Source: Pedobacter sp. ISL-64
Lineage (GTDB): Bacteria > Bacteroidota > Bacteroidia > Sphingobacteriales > Sphingobacteriaceae
Direction of reading: 5' to 3'
Length of the DNA: 64,000 nucleotides
Assembly: GCF_018613605.1 (NCBI RefSeq)
Contig: NZ_JAGGPU010000002.1
Span: forward strand, 372,001-436,000
Notes under the pieces: generated by a model
Database searches by the model: none
The model's input: the letters and a program-made list of their open reading frames with translations, nothing else
What the model was told of the DNA's origin: nothing
Part shown: in pieces, positions 46,184 through 55,357 of the stretch
Numbering within the stretch: position 1 is the stretch's first letter
Layout of the letters: the number at the start of each line of letters is the position of its first letter
Made by a program: the position numbers and the translations under genes

Positions 46184-46630
46184 ATGCGCGAAGAGGAAAT
46201 TGTAAATTATACTGAGCTTGCCGATCAACGCATCATCGAAATATTTAAGCTTGCAACAGTCGAAATGCCCGATGCAGAGCGCTTGTTCAGCCACGTACTC
46301 AATGCGCAGCATGTATGGGCGCAACGGATTTCGGGCAAGAAACCACTTTATGGTGTTTGGGATATTCATCATAAGGAAAACTTTGAGCGTATTGCTGCTG
46401 AAAATTTTAAGTTGATTAGGGCGGTATTGAAAGAGAGTTCTTTAGATAAGAAGATTTTGTACAGCAACACGCAAGGTGTTGAGTACGAAAACCGATTGGA
46501 TGAAATTTTATTTCATTTATTTAATCATTCTACTTATCATCGCGGACAGGTTGTAACTTTATTGAAAAAAGAAGGTTTTACGCCACCTGTAACCGATTAT
46601 ATTATGTTAAAACGCGACCATCTATTATGA
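46184..46630 (+). CDS. DinB family protein
   Basis: 148 aa, a four-helix DinB/YfiT bundle with the metal-binding histidines in HVLNAQHVW and HSTYHRGQ near 117-122. Relatives are metal-dependent hydrolases or thiol S-transferases; the substrate is unknown. Three bases after the permease stop and co-directional with the operon. Confidence 0.8.
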   Translation: MREEEIVNYTELADQRIIEIFKLATVEMPDAERLFSHVLNAQHVWAQRISGKKPLYGVWDIHHKENFERIAAENFKLIRAVLKESSLDKKILYSNTQGVEYENRLDEILFHLFNHSTYHRGQVVTLLKKEGFTPPVTDYIMLKRDHLL

Positions 46631-46653
46631 GGTCGAAGCAAAAAGAGAGATAC

Positions 46654-47157
46654 ATGAAAATTTTCCTTATCGGATACATGGGCTGCGGTAAAAGTACAAA
46701 AGCTAAACAGTTGGCACATCGTTTAGAATGCCCTGTGATTGATCTTGACGCTGAAATTGTTTCAAAAACAGGTAAAAGTATTGCCGAATATTTTGCTGAA
46801 TATGGCGAAAGTGGCTTTAGGGATTACGAAAGCAAAATGCTTAAAACCTTCGATTATCCAGAAACCTGTGTGGTAGCTACTGGAGGCGGATTGCCATGCT
46901 TTTTCGATAACATGGAATGGATGAATGCAAATGGTGAAACCGTTTATCTGCAAATGGAGCCAGCGGCTTTGGTATCACGTTTACATAACCGTCAAAAACG
47001 TCCCTTAATTAAAGATCTGGATGATGAACAGCTTTTAGAATTTATCAAAGAGAAACTCGAAGAACGCGATCCTTTTTATACCAAAGCTAAGTTGATTGTG
47101 GATGCATTTGATCTGGATGGCGAAAAGTTGGAAGAAGCGATTAAAAATAATCGGTAG
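46654..47157 (+). CDS. aroK: Shikimate kinase
   Basis: 167 aa. P-loop GYMGCGKST near 6-14, Asp in IDLDAEIV near 33, shikimate-binding GESGFRDYE and ATGGGLPCF, and the adenine Arg in QKRPLIK. It phosphorylates shikimate in the aromatic amino acid pathway. The ATG at 46654 gives the family N-terminus; a start at 46627 would overlap the DinB stop. AGAGAG lies just upstream. Confidence 0.9.
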   Translation: MKIFLIGYMGCGKSTKAKQLAHRLECPVIDLDAEIVSKTGKSIAEYFAEYGESGFRDYESKMLKTFDYPETCVVATGGGLPCFFDNMEWMNANGETVYLQMEPAALVSRLHNRQKRPLIKDLDDEQLLEFIKEKLEERDPFYTKAKLIVDAFDLDGEKLEEAIKNNR

Positions 47158-47199
47158 ATTTTCTTTGCCAATAAAACAATTTGCTTTAGATAAGATTTC

Positions 47200-47258
47200 C
47201 CCTAAACCCTAAACCCTAAACCCTAAACCCTAAACCCTAAACCCTAAACCCTAAACCC
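47200..47258. repeat. Telomere-like CCCTAAA array (8 full units)
   Basis: Eight perfect CCCTAAA heptamers (47200-47255) plus CCC. It overlaps the 3' end of the minus-strand desaturase gene, whose last codons GGG TTT AGG GTT TAG lie within it. As at 30052, the sense strand is GGGTTTA-repeated. Confidence 0.93.
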
Positions 47259-48722
47259 ATCGTCAATTATCTTAGCCGATAACAACGCAAGGGGAATTCC
47301 TCCGCCCGGATGCACACTACCCCCACAGAAATATAAATTTTTAACTTTCGAACTGAAATTGGAATGCCTTAAAAAGGCAGAAAACTGATTGTTGGAACTG
47401 TTGCCATACAGCGCGCCTTGATAAGAACCAGTTTTGCTTTCAATGCTTCTGGGGTCTAAAATCTGCTCACATATAATGTCTTTTTCAATATTTCGGTTTA
47501 AAATACGGCTGATCTTTTGGGTAATATTTGTCTTGGCTTCTTTAATCAATACATCCCAGTTTTGACCATTATTGGCAGGAACGTTTATCATTACAAACCA
47601 GTTTTCGCTGTCTGTAGGTGCATCACCCCTGATATATTTACAGCTGATGTTAATGTATACCGTTGGATCGCTGCTGATGGTTTTATCTTTCCATATGGCA
47701 TTAAACTCCTTTTGGTAATCCTCAGCGAAAAAGATGTTGTGCAAGCCCATATCGCTGTAATTCCCATCCATGCCCCAGTAAAAAATCAAAGCAGAGCTAC
47801 TCCGTTCCTGGTTTAATAATTTTTTAGGTTGAGCTATGTTTTTAAGCAGGTTTTTATAAGTAAACCAGACGTCGAGGTTCGAAACAACAACCTTAGCTTT
47901 ATAGGTTTTATCGTTAACTTTTACGCCCTGTACTTCGGATTTAGGTTTATTAGAATATATAATTTCTTCCACCTTTTGATTGTAATGAAACCTTATTCCC
48001 AACTCTTCTGCCAATTTTACCAAGGCAGTAACAATACTATACATCCCATTTTTTGGAAGAAAGGCTCCATAGTGATACTCGAAATGTGGAATTATATTCA
48101 ATGTGGCCGGTGCCTGATAGGGATCGGAACCATTGTAGGTGGCATAGCGGTTAAAAAGCTGTGCTATTCTATCGTCATTAAAGAACGATCGGTTTGCTTT
48201 TGCCTGTGTTCTAAAAGCATCAATCTGGCCAAAACGGAATATAGATTTTAAGGTGTCCCAGTGCAGGTAGCTTTTAATTTTATGCAAACTTCTTTCCAAA
48301 AATACACGGTGGGTAACATCGTAAATGGTTTTGCTTTTGTTTAAATAGTGCCCAACCTCTTTTGCAGTTGAAGCTGTTTTCTCTTCTATTTCCTTGGCAA
48401 ATTCATCGAGATCTGCACTTGCGTTTAACCTTAAGCCATCTTCGTAAAAATAACGGCAAATTTCTTTTAGTTTTAGATATTCAAAATAATCTTCAGGGTT
48501 TTTACCTGCCAGTTTGAAGAGTTCATCCACGTACTGGGGCATGGTAAAAAGGCTCGGTCCGGCATCAAACCTGAAACCGTTCATTTTTATTTCTGTCAGC
48601 TTACCTCCAGGTTTTGAATTAACTTCAAAAACATCAACCTCATAGCCCTTTAAGGAAAGACGAATTGCCGATGCAATGCCCGCAATTCCGGCACCGATAA
48701 CTATTGCTTTTGGTTTAGGCAT
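47244..48722 (-). CDS. crtD: CrtI/CrtD-family carotenoid desaturase (probably 1-hydroxycarotenoid 3,4-desaturase)
   Basis: 492 aa. FAD-binding GAGIAGIASAIRL at residues 9-21, PGGKLTEI near 43, FRFDAGPSLFTMPQYVDELF near 53-70, and the C-terminal FCGGSVHPGGGIPLALLSAK typical of carotenoid desaturases. By memory of Bacteroidota paralogues the GPSLFTMPQY version fits CrtD better than phytoene desaturase CrtI; CruF (57045) would supply its 1-hydroxy substrate. The symbol is therefore tentative. The natural C-terminus (KIIDDG) is followed by FRV and a stop that are encoded by the heptamer array, an odd arrangement. Confidence 0.75.
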   Translation of the reverse strand: MPKPKAIVIGAGIAGIASAIRLSLKGYEVDVFEVNSKPGGKLTEIKMNGFRFDAGPSLFTMPQYVDELFKLAGKNPEDYFEYLKLKEICRYFYEDGLRLNASADLDEFAKEIEEKTASTAKEVGHYLNKSKTIYDVTHRVFLERSLHKIKSYLHWDTLKSIFRFGQIDAFRTQAKANRSFFNDDRIAQLFNRYATYNGSDPYQAPATLNIIPHFEYHYGAFLPKNGMYSIVTALVKLAEELGIRFHYNQKVEEIIYSNKPKSEVQGVKVNDKTYKAKVVVSNLDVWFTYKNLLKNIAQPKKLLNQERSSSALIFYWGMDGNYSDMGLHNIFFAEDYQKEFNAIWKDKTISSDPTVYINISCKYIRGDAPTDSENWFVMINVPANNGQNWDVLIKEAKTNITQKISRILNRNIEKDIICEQILDPRSIESKTGSYQGALYGNSSNNQFSAFLRHSNFSSKVKNLYFCGGSVHPGGGIPLALLSAKIIDDGFRV

Positions 48723-48761
48723 GATGCGAAAATAAGATAAATATTTTACTAACTTGAAGTG

Positions 48762-48988
48762 ATGATTAAGGATGAAATTATCATTTATAAAACAGAAGAG
48801 GGTTTGCCTGCGATAGAAGTTGCGTATGGAAATGAGACTGTTTGGCTAACGCAGCACAAATGCAACAACTTTTTAATAAAACTAAGCAGAATATTAGTCT
48901 TCACATTAAGAATATATTTGAAGAGAATGAATTAGATAAAATATCAACTGTCAAGAAATCCTTGACAGTTCGAAAAAATGATGGTTAA
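48762..48988 (+). pseudogene. RhuM-family remnant, truncated and frameshifted
   Basis: The first frame (ATG 48762) reads MIKDEIIIYKTEEGLPAIEV ... ETVWLTQ, the start of a RhuM/virulence-type protein. A missing G after ACGCAG shifts the frame; the other frame gives AQMQQLFNKTKQNISLHIKN and IFEENELDKIS..KKSLTV, then stops at 48988. Intact homologues are about 330 aa, so only the DNA-binding-like N-terminal third survives. Confidence 0.7.
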
Positions 48989-49018
48989 AGTTGTTATTGA
49001 TTAACTATAAAAACTAAT

Positions 49019-50722
49019 CTATTTCAATTTTTCTAAGTATACCTTCGTTTGTTTTTCGATCTCGTTGGTGGCAAACTTAATGGCCGAACCAACTCTGGTG
49101 GTTTCGGATTTTACAGGCATTTTGTTTACCGTTACCAAAGCATCAGTATACCATTTGGCCCAAACTTCAATAATGTGTTTCTCGTCCGTTGTGGTTTTAC
49201 CTTTTGCAATTTCTTGTTTGCTCAGTTCAAATTCAGTTTTTAAGCGGGTTAAAGCATCGGTTTTAACTTGCGAAACAGTAGCTATCGCAGTATTTTCATC
49301 TGCAGAAATTAAAGTATAGGCAGCAGTTAAACCACTTATCCCTACATTTTTCATTTCGGTTGGCGAAACTTTATCAATCCTGTCGTTATCCGTATGGTAG
49401 AAGACATCGGTAAAGTGCCACATCAATAATCCCGGAATTTTATTTTGCAGGAATGGTGTGTGGTCACTACCACCTTCGAATGGGTTGTAGTTAACCGTCC
49501 AGTTGGCAAATTTGCCCTGAGCTTTGCAGATATCGAAGATAAAATCATTAAAATAATGCGGGAAAAGATCTTTTTCAGTAACATCGCCAGCACCCCATTC
49601 GGTATGTTTATCCGTTCCCCTTGTCCAAATGGCCGATGGATCAGGCATTTTTTCAATCAGGAATGAGCCGCCGGTTTTTTTAGTGTCCTCGCCAACCATA
49701 TCCAAACTCATTCCCCACATAATACCTTTGGCCCGGGTGGTATCTTCGGTAATATATCTTCTTGTTGATACAATTTCGTCGCCCCATAAAAAAGTGAGGG
49801 TACGCTTCGGACTTATCTTTTTTGCCTGATATAATGCTGCTGTTAGCCTTGCCATTTCTGCTAATGTACCAACGCCGCTTGCATTATCGTTTGCACCGGG
49901 TTCCTGAACATGCGCACTGAATACAAAACGTTCATTAGGATTTGAACTGCCTCTAACGTTTGCTACTATCGTTAATTCTTCAGAGGGATAAATTTTAGTC
50001 TGAATATTTACTTTCAATTTAGTCTCGCCTTTTAAACAGGCCACTTTTAACTTTTCCTTGGCAGCATAAGATAAAAGCAATGTCCATACCTCACTATTGG
50101 CTTTCATGCTTCCAAACTGGATAGAAGTTTGGTGTACCTCTGGTTGAGTATACTTTGGCATCGAATAGCCCAACACGCCAATGGCTCCAGCTTTTGTGGC
50201 TATTTGAAGCAAACGTGATGGACTGTTCTCAGAAAATAGGATTTTCCCTTTCAGATCCATTTTTTCTATTTCGGTAGGTAATGCGTTGGCAATGTAAACC
50301 ACATTAGCTGTAACACCTCCTGCAGCTGTTGATCCGCAATTGATTGGAATCATGTTGCGGTTAGTTTTATAAGAGATGAGCGGTTTTGTTTCGCCAACGA
50401 TATCAATATTGGCATCAACAGGTTCCCAGGTATTATTTTTCATCGCTCTTTTTTCGATGCGATAAGTTAAAGGAGCCTCAAATTCATCCTGCTTCTGTTC
50501 AACAAAACCAGCCTTTTTAAGGATACTCTCTACATAATGGATACTGGCATTAAAGCCTGTGTTACCGGGTACGCGGAAGTATTTTTCTACCAAAGCAGTT
50601 GTTTCATAAGCGTTTTTTTCTAGGAAACCAGCCCGCGTTAGCGTGAAATATTCATCTGTCGAATTTTGTGCGTAACATCCCAATCCCGCAAAAAGCAGCG
50701 CAAAAAGTATCTTCGTTTTCAT
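49019..50722 (-). CDS. Secreted M28 family metallopeptidase
   Basis: 567 aa with a signal peptide (1-18). Active site: FSAHVQEPGANDNASGVG near 268-285 (zinc His and bridging Asp), WGDEIVS near 310, SLDMVGED near 338, and EGGSDHTPFLQ near 425. A PA-like insert precedes the core. Similar in type to the M28 enzyme at 7401 but clearly a different gene. Stands alone, convergent with the RhuM remnant. Confidence 0.85.
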   Translation of the reverse strand: MKTKILFALLFAGLGCYAQNSTDEYFTLTRAGFLEKNAYETTALVEKYFRVPGNTGFNASIHYVESILKKAGFVEQKQDEFEAPLTYRIEKRAMKNNTWEPVDANIDIVGETKPLISYKTNRNMIPINCGSTAAGGVTANVVYIANALPTEIEKMDLKGKILFSENSPSRLLQIATKAGAIGVLGYSMPKYTQPEVHQTSIQFGSMKANSEVWTLLLSYAAKEKLKVACLKGETKLKVNIQTKIYPSEELTIVANVRGSSNPNERFVFSAHVQEPGANDNASGVGTLAEMARLTAALYQAKKISPKRTLTFLWGDEIVSTRRYITEDTTRAKGIMWGMSLDMVGEDTKKTGGSFLIEKMPDPSAIWTRGTDKHTEWGAGDVTEKDLFPHYFNDFIFDICKAQGKFANWTVNYNPFEGGSDHTPFLQNKIPGLLMWHFTDVFYHTDNDRIDKVSPTEMKNVGISGLTAAYTLISADENTAIATVSQVKTDALTRLKTEFELSKQEIAKGKTTTDEKHIIEVWAKWYTDALVTVNKMPVKSETTRVGSAIKFATNEIEKQTKVYLEKLK

Positions 50723-50766
50723 GATCGTTCGTAAAAGCGAAAGATACTAAGAATATTTAATGTTGT

Positions 50767-51225
50767 TTAGGCGTACCGCTTGCCAGTTTTGCGTTTCAAC
50801 CCTTCGTCAACCGATAATGGGCCTGAACCTACTACCCAAAACATGATGAGCAGAAACAATACCAATACCGAAAACCACAATTCCGAATTCGGTGTGGAGA
50901 AACCCGGCGTAAGGTTAACAAAAAATACTGCAAACAATAAGATTGGGATCTGAATTACAACGGCAAAGCGGGTAACTAAACCTAATGTAATTAAAACACC
51001 CCCAACCAAATGCGCAAATGCAACAACATGAATGGCGATACTGATGAGCATGCCCGAAAAACCAAATACGTTGTTTTGTGTAATCATGTTCTGAAGAACC
51101 GAAGTGTCGCTAACAAAAGAAACACCTTTTCCAAAAATGATCAGGCCAAGTACAATCCGAAGATAATCTAGCCATTTTGAGTGATGAACATCTCCCCAAT
51201 GTTCAATTTTACGGATAACGTTCAT
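50767..51225 (-). CDS. DoxX family membrane protein
   Basis: 152 aa, four helices of the DoxX fold (about 20-40, 55-78, 82-103, 112-132). Gly-rich GLIIFGKGVSFVSD and HLVGGVLITLGLVTR are family-like. Function unknown. Its start has a clear Shine-Dalgarno sequence (GGAGG, 6 bases before ATG), rare in this phylum. Confidence 0.8.
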   Translation of the reverse strand: MNVIRKIEHWGDVHHSKWLDYLRIVLGLIIFGKGVSFVSDTSVLQNMITQNNVFGFSGMLISIAIHVVAFAHLVGGVLITLGLVTRFAVVIQIPILLFAVFFVNLTPGFSTPNSELWFSVLVLFLLIMFWVVGSGPLSVDEGLKRKTGKRYA

Positions 51226-51439
51226 AATGAACCTCCATTTTTATGTGAATGATACTTTAAGTTACGGATTTTTATTTGGTTATCAAATAAGGAACTGAAA
51301 ATCAATAGATCGCAATTGTCGTTATTGTAAACAGAGTGATTTAACCTTTTGATGTAAAATTAACATAAAATTAATTTATACCGTTTTGGTTTTTGGTATG
51401 AATTTAGTATTATTGCTTAAATAGATAGGTTTTTTTATC

Positions 51440-51550
51440 ATGAGCAAAGAAATATTAGAGTTTTCTGTACTGGTGGATGAAAAATTTGACCTAAAATTTA
51501 ATTGGTTAGATGGCTTTTGGGACGCGGCATTTAAATTTTTTGGAAAATAA
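51440..51550 (+). CDS. Candidate small protein (36 aa)
   Basis: ATG 51440 to TAA 51548-51550. Amphipathic and Phe/Trp-rich: EFSVLVDEKFDLKFNWLDGF then FWDAAFKFFGK. A near-consensus promoter (TTTG 51385-51388, 19-base spacer, TATTATTG 51408-51415) lies about 25 bases upstream. No Shine-Dalgarno, as usual here. No known family. Its composition could suit a membrane-active or toxin-like peptide, but that is a guess. Confidence 0.4.
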   Translation: MSKEILEFSVLVDEKFDLKFNWLDGFWDAAFKFFGK

Positions 51551-51675
51551 TTTTTAAAATCAGGGTTCCATTGCCGGACAGTTCTTGTCCGAGTAGGATG
51601 ATTATGGCCAATCTTTTGATTAATTGGTTTTTAAACCCTCTACCTTTCTGTCCTTAACCTTTAACCTCTTTTTTC

Positions 51676-51683
51676 TATATTTG
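51676..51683 (+). promoter_or_regulatory. -7 box TATATTTG of rlmD
   Basis: Exact TANNTTTG ending 7 bases before ATG 51691, implying a leader of only a few bases. Confidence 0.5.
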
Positions 51684-51690
51684 CAAAATA

Positions 51691-53100
51691 ATGAGTAGAA
51701 GAAAACCTGGTACGGTAACTATTGTTCCAAACGTACATATAATCGATATTGCTGAAGAGGGAAAAGGTGTTGGCAAGGCTGACGAATTGGTCATTTTTGT
51801 TGACAAAGCCGTTCCTGGTGATGTGGTAGATGTCCGGTTGACCAAAAAGAAAAAGAATTTTGCTGAAGCAATAATAGATCAGCTTCATGAAAAATCAGCA
51901 TTGCGTACTGATCCTTTCTGCCCTCATTTCGGAACCTGTGGCGGTTGCAAATGGCAGCATATGGGTTACGATGCTCAATTAAAGTTTAAACAGAAAAATG
52001 TTGAGGCAGCTTTACAGCGTTTAGGTAAAATAGATACCTCAGGAACTGAACCGATTTTAGGCTCAGAAAAAAACAGATATTACCGAAATAAATTAGAATT
52101 TACTTTTTCGAACAAACGTTGGTTGGAAAAAACCGATGTAGAACGCGATGAAGATTTTGACATGAATGCGCTGGGTTTTCACGTACCATTGCGTTTTGAT
52201 AAAATTTTAGATATCGAGCATTGTTATCTACAGGATGAGCCTTCTAATTCGATCAGAAACGCAGTACGTAAATATGCCTTAGAAAATGACCTGTCGTTTT
52301 ACGACCTGCGTAACCATGAAGGCGTTTTGCGTAACCTGATTATCCGTACTTCTAGCACAGGAGAGGTGATGGTTGCTGTGGTATTTGCTTATCCGGAACA
52401 GACACAAGTTGATGGCTTGATGGGTTTTCTTAAAAATGAATTTCCACAGATTACCTCTTTGCTGTATATCGTTAACCAAAAAAAGAATGACACTATTTTC
52501 GATCAGGATGTGGTGGTTTTCTCAGGTCGCGATCATATTTTCGAAGAAATGGATGGCATCCGTTTTAAAATTGGAGTGAAATCTTTTTATCAGACCAATT
52601 CTGAACAAGCCTTCGAACTATATAAAATCACCAGAGATTTTGCCAGATTTAAAGGTGATGAACTGGTTTATGATTTATACACTGGTGCTGGAACGATTGC
52701 AAATTTTATTGCCAAAAACGTAAAGCAGGTAGTTGGGGTAGAATATGTGCCAACCGCTATTGAAGATGCAAAGTTTAATTCAGCATTAAATGGCATTGAT
52801 AATACGGTTTTTTATGCCGGAGATATGAAAGATATTCTTACTTCTGAATTTATCCTGGCGCATGGTAAACCAGATGTGGTGATTACCGATCCGCCACGCG
52901 CTGGTATGCATGCAGATGTAGTACAGAGATTGCTTGAAATGGAGTCTGAAAAAATTGTCTATGTAAGCTGTAATGCAGCCACACAGGCAAGAGATTTAGA
53001 ATTATTGAAAGAAAAATACGATGTGGTGCGAATTAAACCTGTAGATATGTTTCCGCACACGCAACACGTAGAAAATGTAGTATTGTTAAGGTTAAAGTAA
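51691..53100 (+). CDS. rlmD: 23S rRNA (uracil(1939)-C5)-methyltransferase RlmD
   Basis: 469 aa. N-terminal TRAM domain (about 10-70), iron-sulfur cysteines CPHFGTCGGC near 73-83, SAM-binding LYTGAGTIANF near 328, and a C-terminal SCNAATQARDL containing the catalytic cysteine. Motifs place it in the RlmD/RumA-like rRNA m5U family; a TrmA-type role is the alternative. The ATG is 7 bases beyond a consensus -7 box, so the mRNA is nearly leaderless. Confidence 0.88.
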   Translation: MSRRKPGTVTIVPNVHIIDIAEEGKGVGKADELVIFVDKAVPGDVVDVRLTKKKKNFAEAIIDQLHEKSALRTDPFCPHFGTCGGCKWQHMGYDAQLKFKQKNVEAALQRLGKIDTSGTEPILGSEKNRYYRNKLEFTFSNKRWLEKTDVERDEDFDMNALGFHVPLRFDKILDIEHCYLQDEPSNSIRNAVRKYALENDLSFYDLRNHEGVLRNLIIRTSSTGEVMVAVVFAYPEQTQVDGLMGFLKNEFPQITSLLYIVNQKKNDTIFDQDVVVFSGRDHIFEEMDGIRFKIGVKSFYQTNSEQAFELYKITRDFARFKGDELVYDLYTGAGTIANFIAKNVKQVVGVEYVPTAIEDAKFNSALNGIDNTVFYAGDMKDILTSEFILAHGKPDVVITDPPRAGMHADVVQRLLEMESEKIVYVSCNAATQARDLELLKEKYDVVRIKPVDMFPHTQHVENVVLLRLK

Positions 53101-53197
53101 TAAAATGATTGAGTGAGAGAAAGATTGAGCGACAGAATGGGGCAATTTGCCTTCATTCAACTATTCACTCATTCAAAATTCAATTATTGGTTAAGGT

Positions 53198-53605
53198 ATG
53201 GATAGAGAAGAATTATTAGGCGCAACGCCCGAAGAGAACGGAACACCACAAAAAAAGCAGGAAAGTCCGCTGATAAGTTTAGAAAAAGATTTAGAATTTT
53301 ATGCTGATGCGATTAAAGAAGTAGCAATCGAGATTATGGTTGAAGGCATTTCTGCCCACCCAATTTTTATTGCGCATCAACATGAGGTGAACATTGGCGA
53401 ACTTATCTTAAACAAAGAAGAACTTAATACCGATTGGACGATACAAGCCTCTACTTTGGAAGAGTTTGTAGAAAAAGGAATCATCAGCAAGGAGAAAAAA
53501 GAGCCATTCTTAAAAGTATATAAAAAACCGGAAGATTTTATGTGTGTATTCGTAATTGTTCCTGAAGGCGCCAACTTTATTTACTATCCGTATAAAAAAA
53601 GGTAG
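53198..53605 (+). CDS. Hypothetical soluble protein
   Basis: 135 aa, acidic, no signal or membrane segment. Helix LEKDLEFYADAIKEVAIEIM, then strands PIFIAHQHEVNIGELIL and FMCVFVIVPEGANFIYYPY. Probably a conserved Bacteroidota protein of unknown function. 97 bases after rlmD, with a small ATTGAGTGAG/CTCATTCAA palindrome between them. Confidence 0.6.
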   Translation: MDREELLGATPEENGTPQKKQESPLISLEKDLEFYADAIKEVAIEIMVEGISAHPIFIAHQHEVNIGELILNKEELNTDWTIQASTLEEFVEKGIISKEKKEPFLKVYKKPEDFMCVFVIVPEGANFIYYPYKKR

Positions 53606-53694
53606 GGGATAGAAAGGTTTAATTCCTCACTACAACCTTTAATGACCTGAATCGGTGTAATCATTCTGTCTGTTAAATCTTTTATAAAAGAAAA

Positions 53695-53726
53695 GCACCG
53701 CTTTGTATCCACAAAGCAGCGCGTTA
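53695..53726 (-). terminator. Intrinsic terminator of the GIN-domain gene
   Basis: On the minus strand GCTTTGT...ACAAAGC with flanking GC pairs, then TTTTCTTTT. 20 bases past the GIN gene stop. Confidence 0.7.
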
Positions 53727-53746
53727 TTATTAACTAAACTAAACTT

Positions 53747-54451
53747 TTAATTTACGTGGTGTACATCTCCACTTTTTGAGCTTGATGTTTTCTTGAGTGA
53801 AGCATTTCCCTTATAACTTACATCGCCACCACCACTTGCACTGGCCTCTAAGCCTTTATTTACATAAAGATTTACATCAGAACCACCAGAAGCCTGCACC
53901 TTTGCATAATCTGTAATTAATTCATAAGCGTCGATATCGCTACCTCCACTAGATTGAATGGTCATATTTTCTGCTTTGCCTTTTAAATCGAGATCACTGC
54001 CACCGCTTGATTGAATAGATAGATCGTTGCAAACAACCGTTAATTTTAAATCCGATCCTCCTGAAGAGCGAATAGCAAGTTTATCTGTTTTAATTTGGTT
54101 TTGTGTAAAAACATCCGATCCGCCCGATGCTGCAATTGCATTTAGGGTTTTAAAACTTACATAAGCTTTAATGGTGCGGTTTTTAAACATTCCGCTCCAT
54201 TTGATGCCGTCTTTAAATTTTATGGTAACATTGCTGCCGCTCTGCTCAACAACAATATCTTTTAATGTTTCAGAATCAGATTTTATACTCACACTTTCGC
54301 TACCGCCCTGAGTAAGGTATAGATCTATCCCACTGCTTACTCCAATGCTATTGAAGTTTTTAACGGTAAAGCTTTTAGTATCCTGCGCCTTAGCCATGTA
54401 GCTGGTTATTATGATAAACAAAATGGCGGATGATTTGATAAGGGTTTTCAT
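53747..54451 (-). CDS. Head GIN domain (DUF2807) secreted protein
   Basis: 234 aa with a signal peptide ending MAKAQ. The mature part is a beta-helix of about eight turns, recognisable by repeated SGGSD (ASGGSDVFTQ, SSGGSDLKL, SSGGSDLDL, SSGGSDIDA, ASGGSDVNL). The DUF2807 or head GIN domain is thought to be an adhesin-like or surface-associated module; role unknown. Start 54451 chosen because it begins a signal peptide; the longer frame to 54571 has none. Confidence 0.83.
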   Translation of the reverse strand: MKTLIKSSAILFIIITSYMAKAQDTKSFTVKNFNSIGVSSGIDLYLTQGGSESVSIKSDSETLKDIVVEQSGSNVTIKFKDGIKWSGMFKNRTIKAYVSFKTLNAIAASGGSDVFTQNQIKTDKLAIRSSGGSDLKLTVVCNDLSIQSSGGSDLDLKGKAENMTIQSSGGSDIDAYELITDYAKVQASGGSDVNLYVNKGLEASASGGGDVSYKGNASLKKTSSSKSGDVHHVN

Positions 54452-54644
54452 AGTCGTTTTTTCGTTAAATGATTCTGAAGCGATCATTACGCAGCATTTG
54501 GGCAACGATGGCTTCGATTTTGTGTTTTGGTTATAGATTAGACGCATCTCTGATGAAAACGTTGCAAACAATTCAAATTATTTTTCAAATAGTTTGAATT
54601 TCATCCTTAAAATCGTTCTTTTTGTATTCAATTCTTTTTATACA

Positions 54645-55151
54645 ATGGCATCGCAATTACTTATTCTCAACAAGAAACAAATTCAGCAGAAAATAGATCG
54701 TATCGCTTATCAGATTTTAGAAGATAACCTGAATGAGAAAGAAGTGGTGCTTGCCGGTATTTGGGACCGTGGTTACAAACTAGCGCTACGATTAGAAAAA
54801 GTGCTTAAAAAGATTTCGGGCTTTAAACTAACTTTACTGCGTATCGATCTGCAGAAAGAAAGCAGCAAATTGGTAGCTTCGACAGATCTGGATGAAAGCC
54901 ATTGGAAAAACAAGGTGATCATTATTGTTGATGACGTATTGAACAGCGGTAAAACCCTTGCTTATGGCTTGGGTGTTTTCTTAAATACGCCGCATAAAAA
55001 AATACGTACAGTAGTTTTGGTTGATCGAAGTCATAAAATTTTCCCTATTGCCACCGATTTTGTTGGTCTTGAACTGGCTACCATCTTAAAAGAACATGTA
55101 GATGTGGTAATGGATGTGGAAGGTGAAGAAGATCGGGTTTATTTGAGCTAG
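54645..55151 (+). CDS. Phosphoribosyltransferase (PyrR-like)
   Basis: 168 aa. PRPP-binding loop VIIIVDDVLNSGKT near 90 identifies a type I phosphoribosyltransferase; the layout resembles PyrR-type uracil enzymes or regulators. No pyrimidine gene is nearby to support a PyrR role. Start 54645 gives a standard N-terminus. The gap before the next gene contains a CGTCATTTCGACCG repeat (55222). Confidence 0.78.
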   Translation: MASQLLILNKKQIQQKIDRIAYQILEDNLNEKEVVLAGIWDRGYKLALRLEKVLKKISGFKLTLLRIDLQKESSKLVASTDLDESHWKNKVIIIVDDVLNSGKTLAYGLGVFLNTPHKKIRTVVLVDRSHKIFPIATDFVGLELATILKEHVDVVMDVEGEEDRVYLS

Positions 55152-55221
55152 GCTGGATATGAAATGGAAAGATTTGGGATGAAATAAGATATACTTTTAA
55201 TCGAAGTCAAGCATTCGTGTA

Positions 55222-55262
55222 TTCGTCATTTCGACCGAAGTGGAGAAATCTTTGAACAGGAC
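55222..55262. repeat. R2-type half repeat (CGTCATTTCGACCGAAGTGG)
   Basis: One arm of the R2 element with GAGAAATCTTTG, as at 8930. The second arm is missing. Confidence 0.5.
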
Positions 55263-55317
55263 ATCAAAAAATCTATATCCCTTATACAAACGAGGACTAT
55301 AACGAGTCTATGTACAA

Positions 55318-55325
55318 TACATTTG
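55318..55325 (+). promoter_or_regulatory. -7 box TACATTTG of the carotenoid tailoring operon
   Basis: Exact TANNTTTG, 32 bases ahead of ATG 55358. It overlaps the region that would encode an N-terminal extension from 55310, which argues against that start. Confidence 0.48.
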
Positions 55326-55357
55326 CAATTAACCTCAATTTTTTGCAATTTCCCGAA

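Larger units (their letters stand above)
51226..51690. other. 465-base divergent intergenic region
   Basis: Holds a candidate 36-codon gene (51440-51550), a TAAACCCT/CTACCTT repeat fragment (51632-51667) and the rlmD -7 box (51676). Remaining sequence is AT-rich without recognisable features. Confidence 0.5.

Noticed and set aside
49019..50722. Duplicate of the M28 gene at 7401
   Set aside because: Both are M28 peptidases but lengths, inserts and motif spacing differ widely; not a recent duplication.
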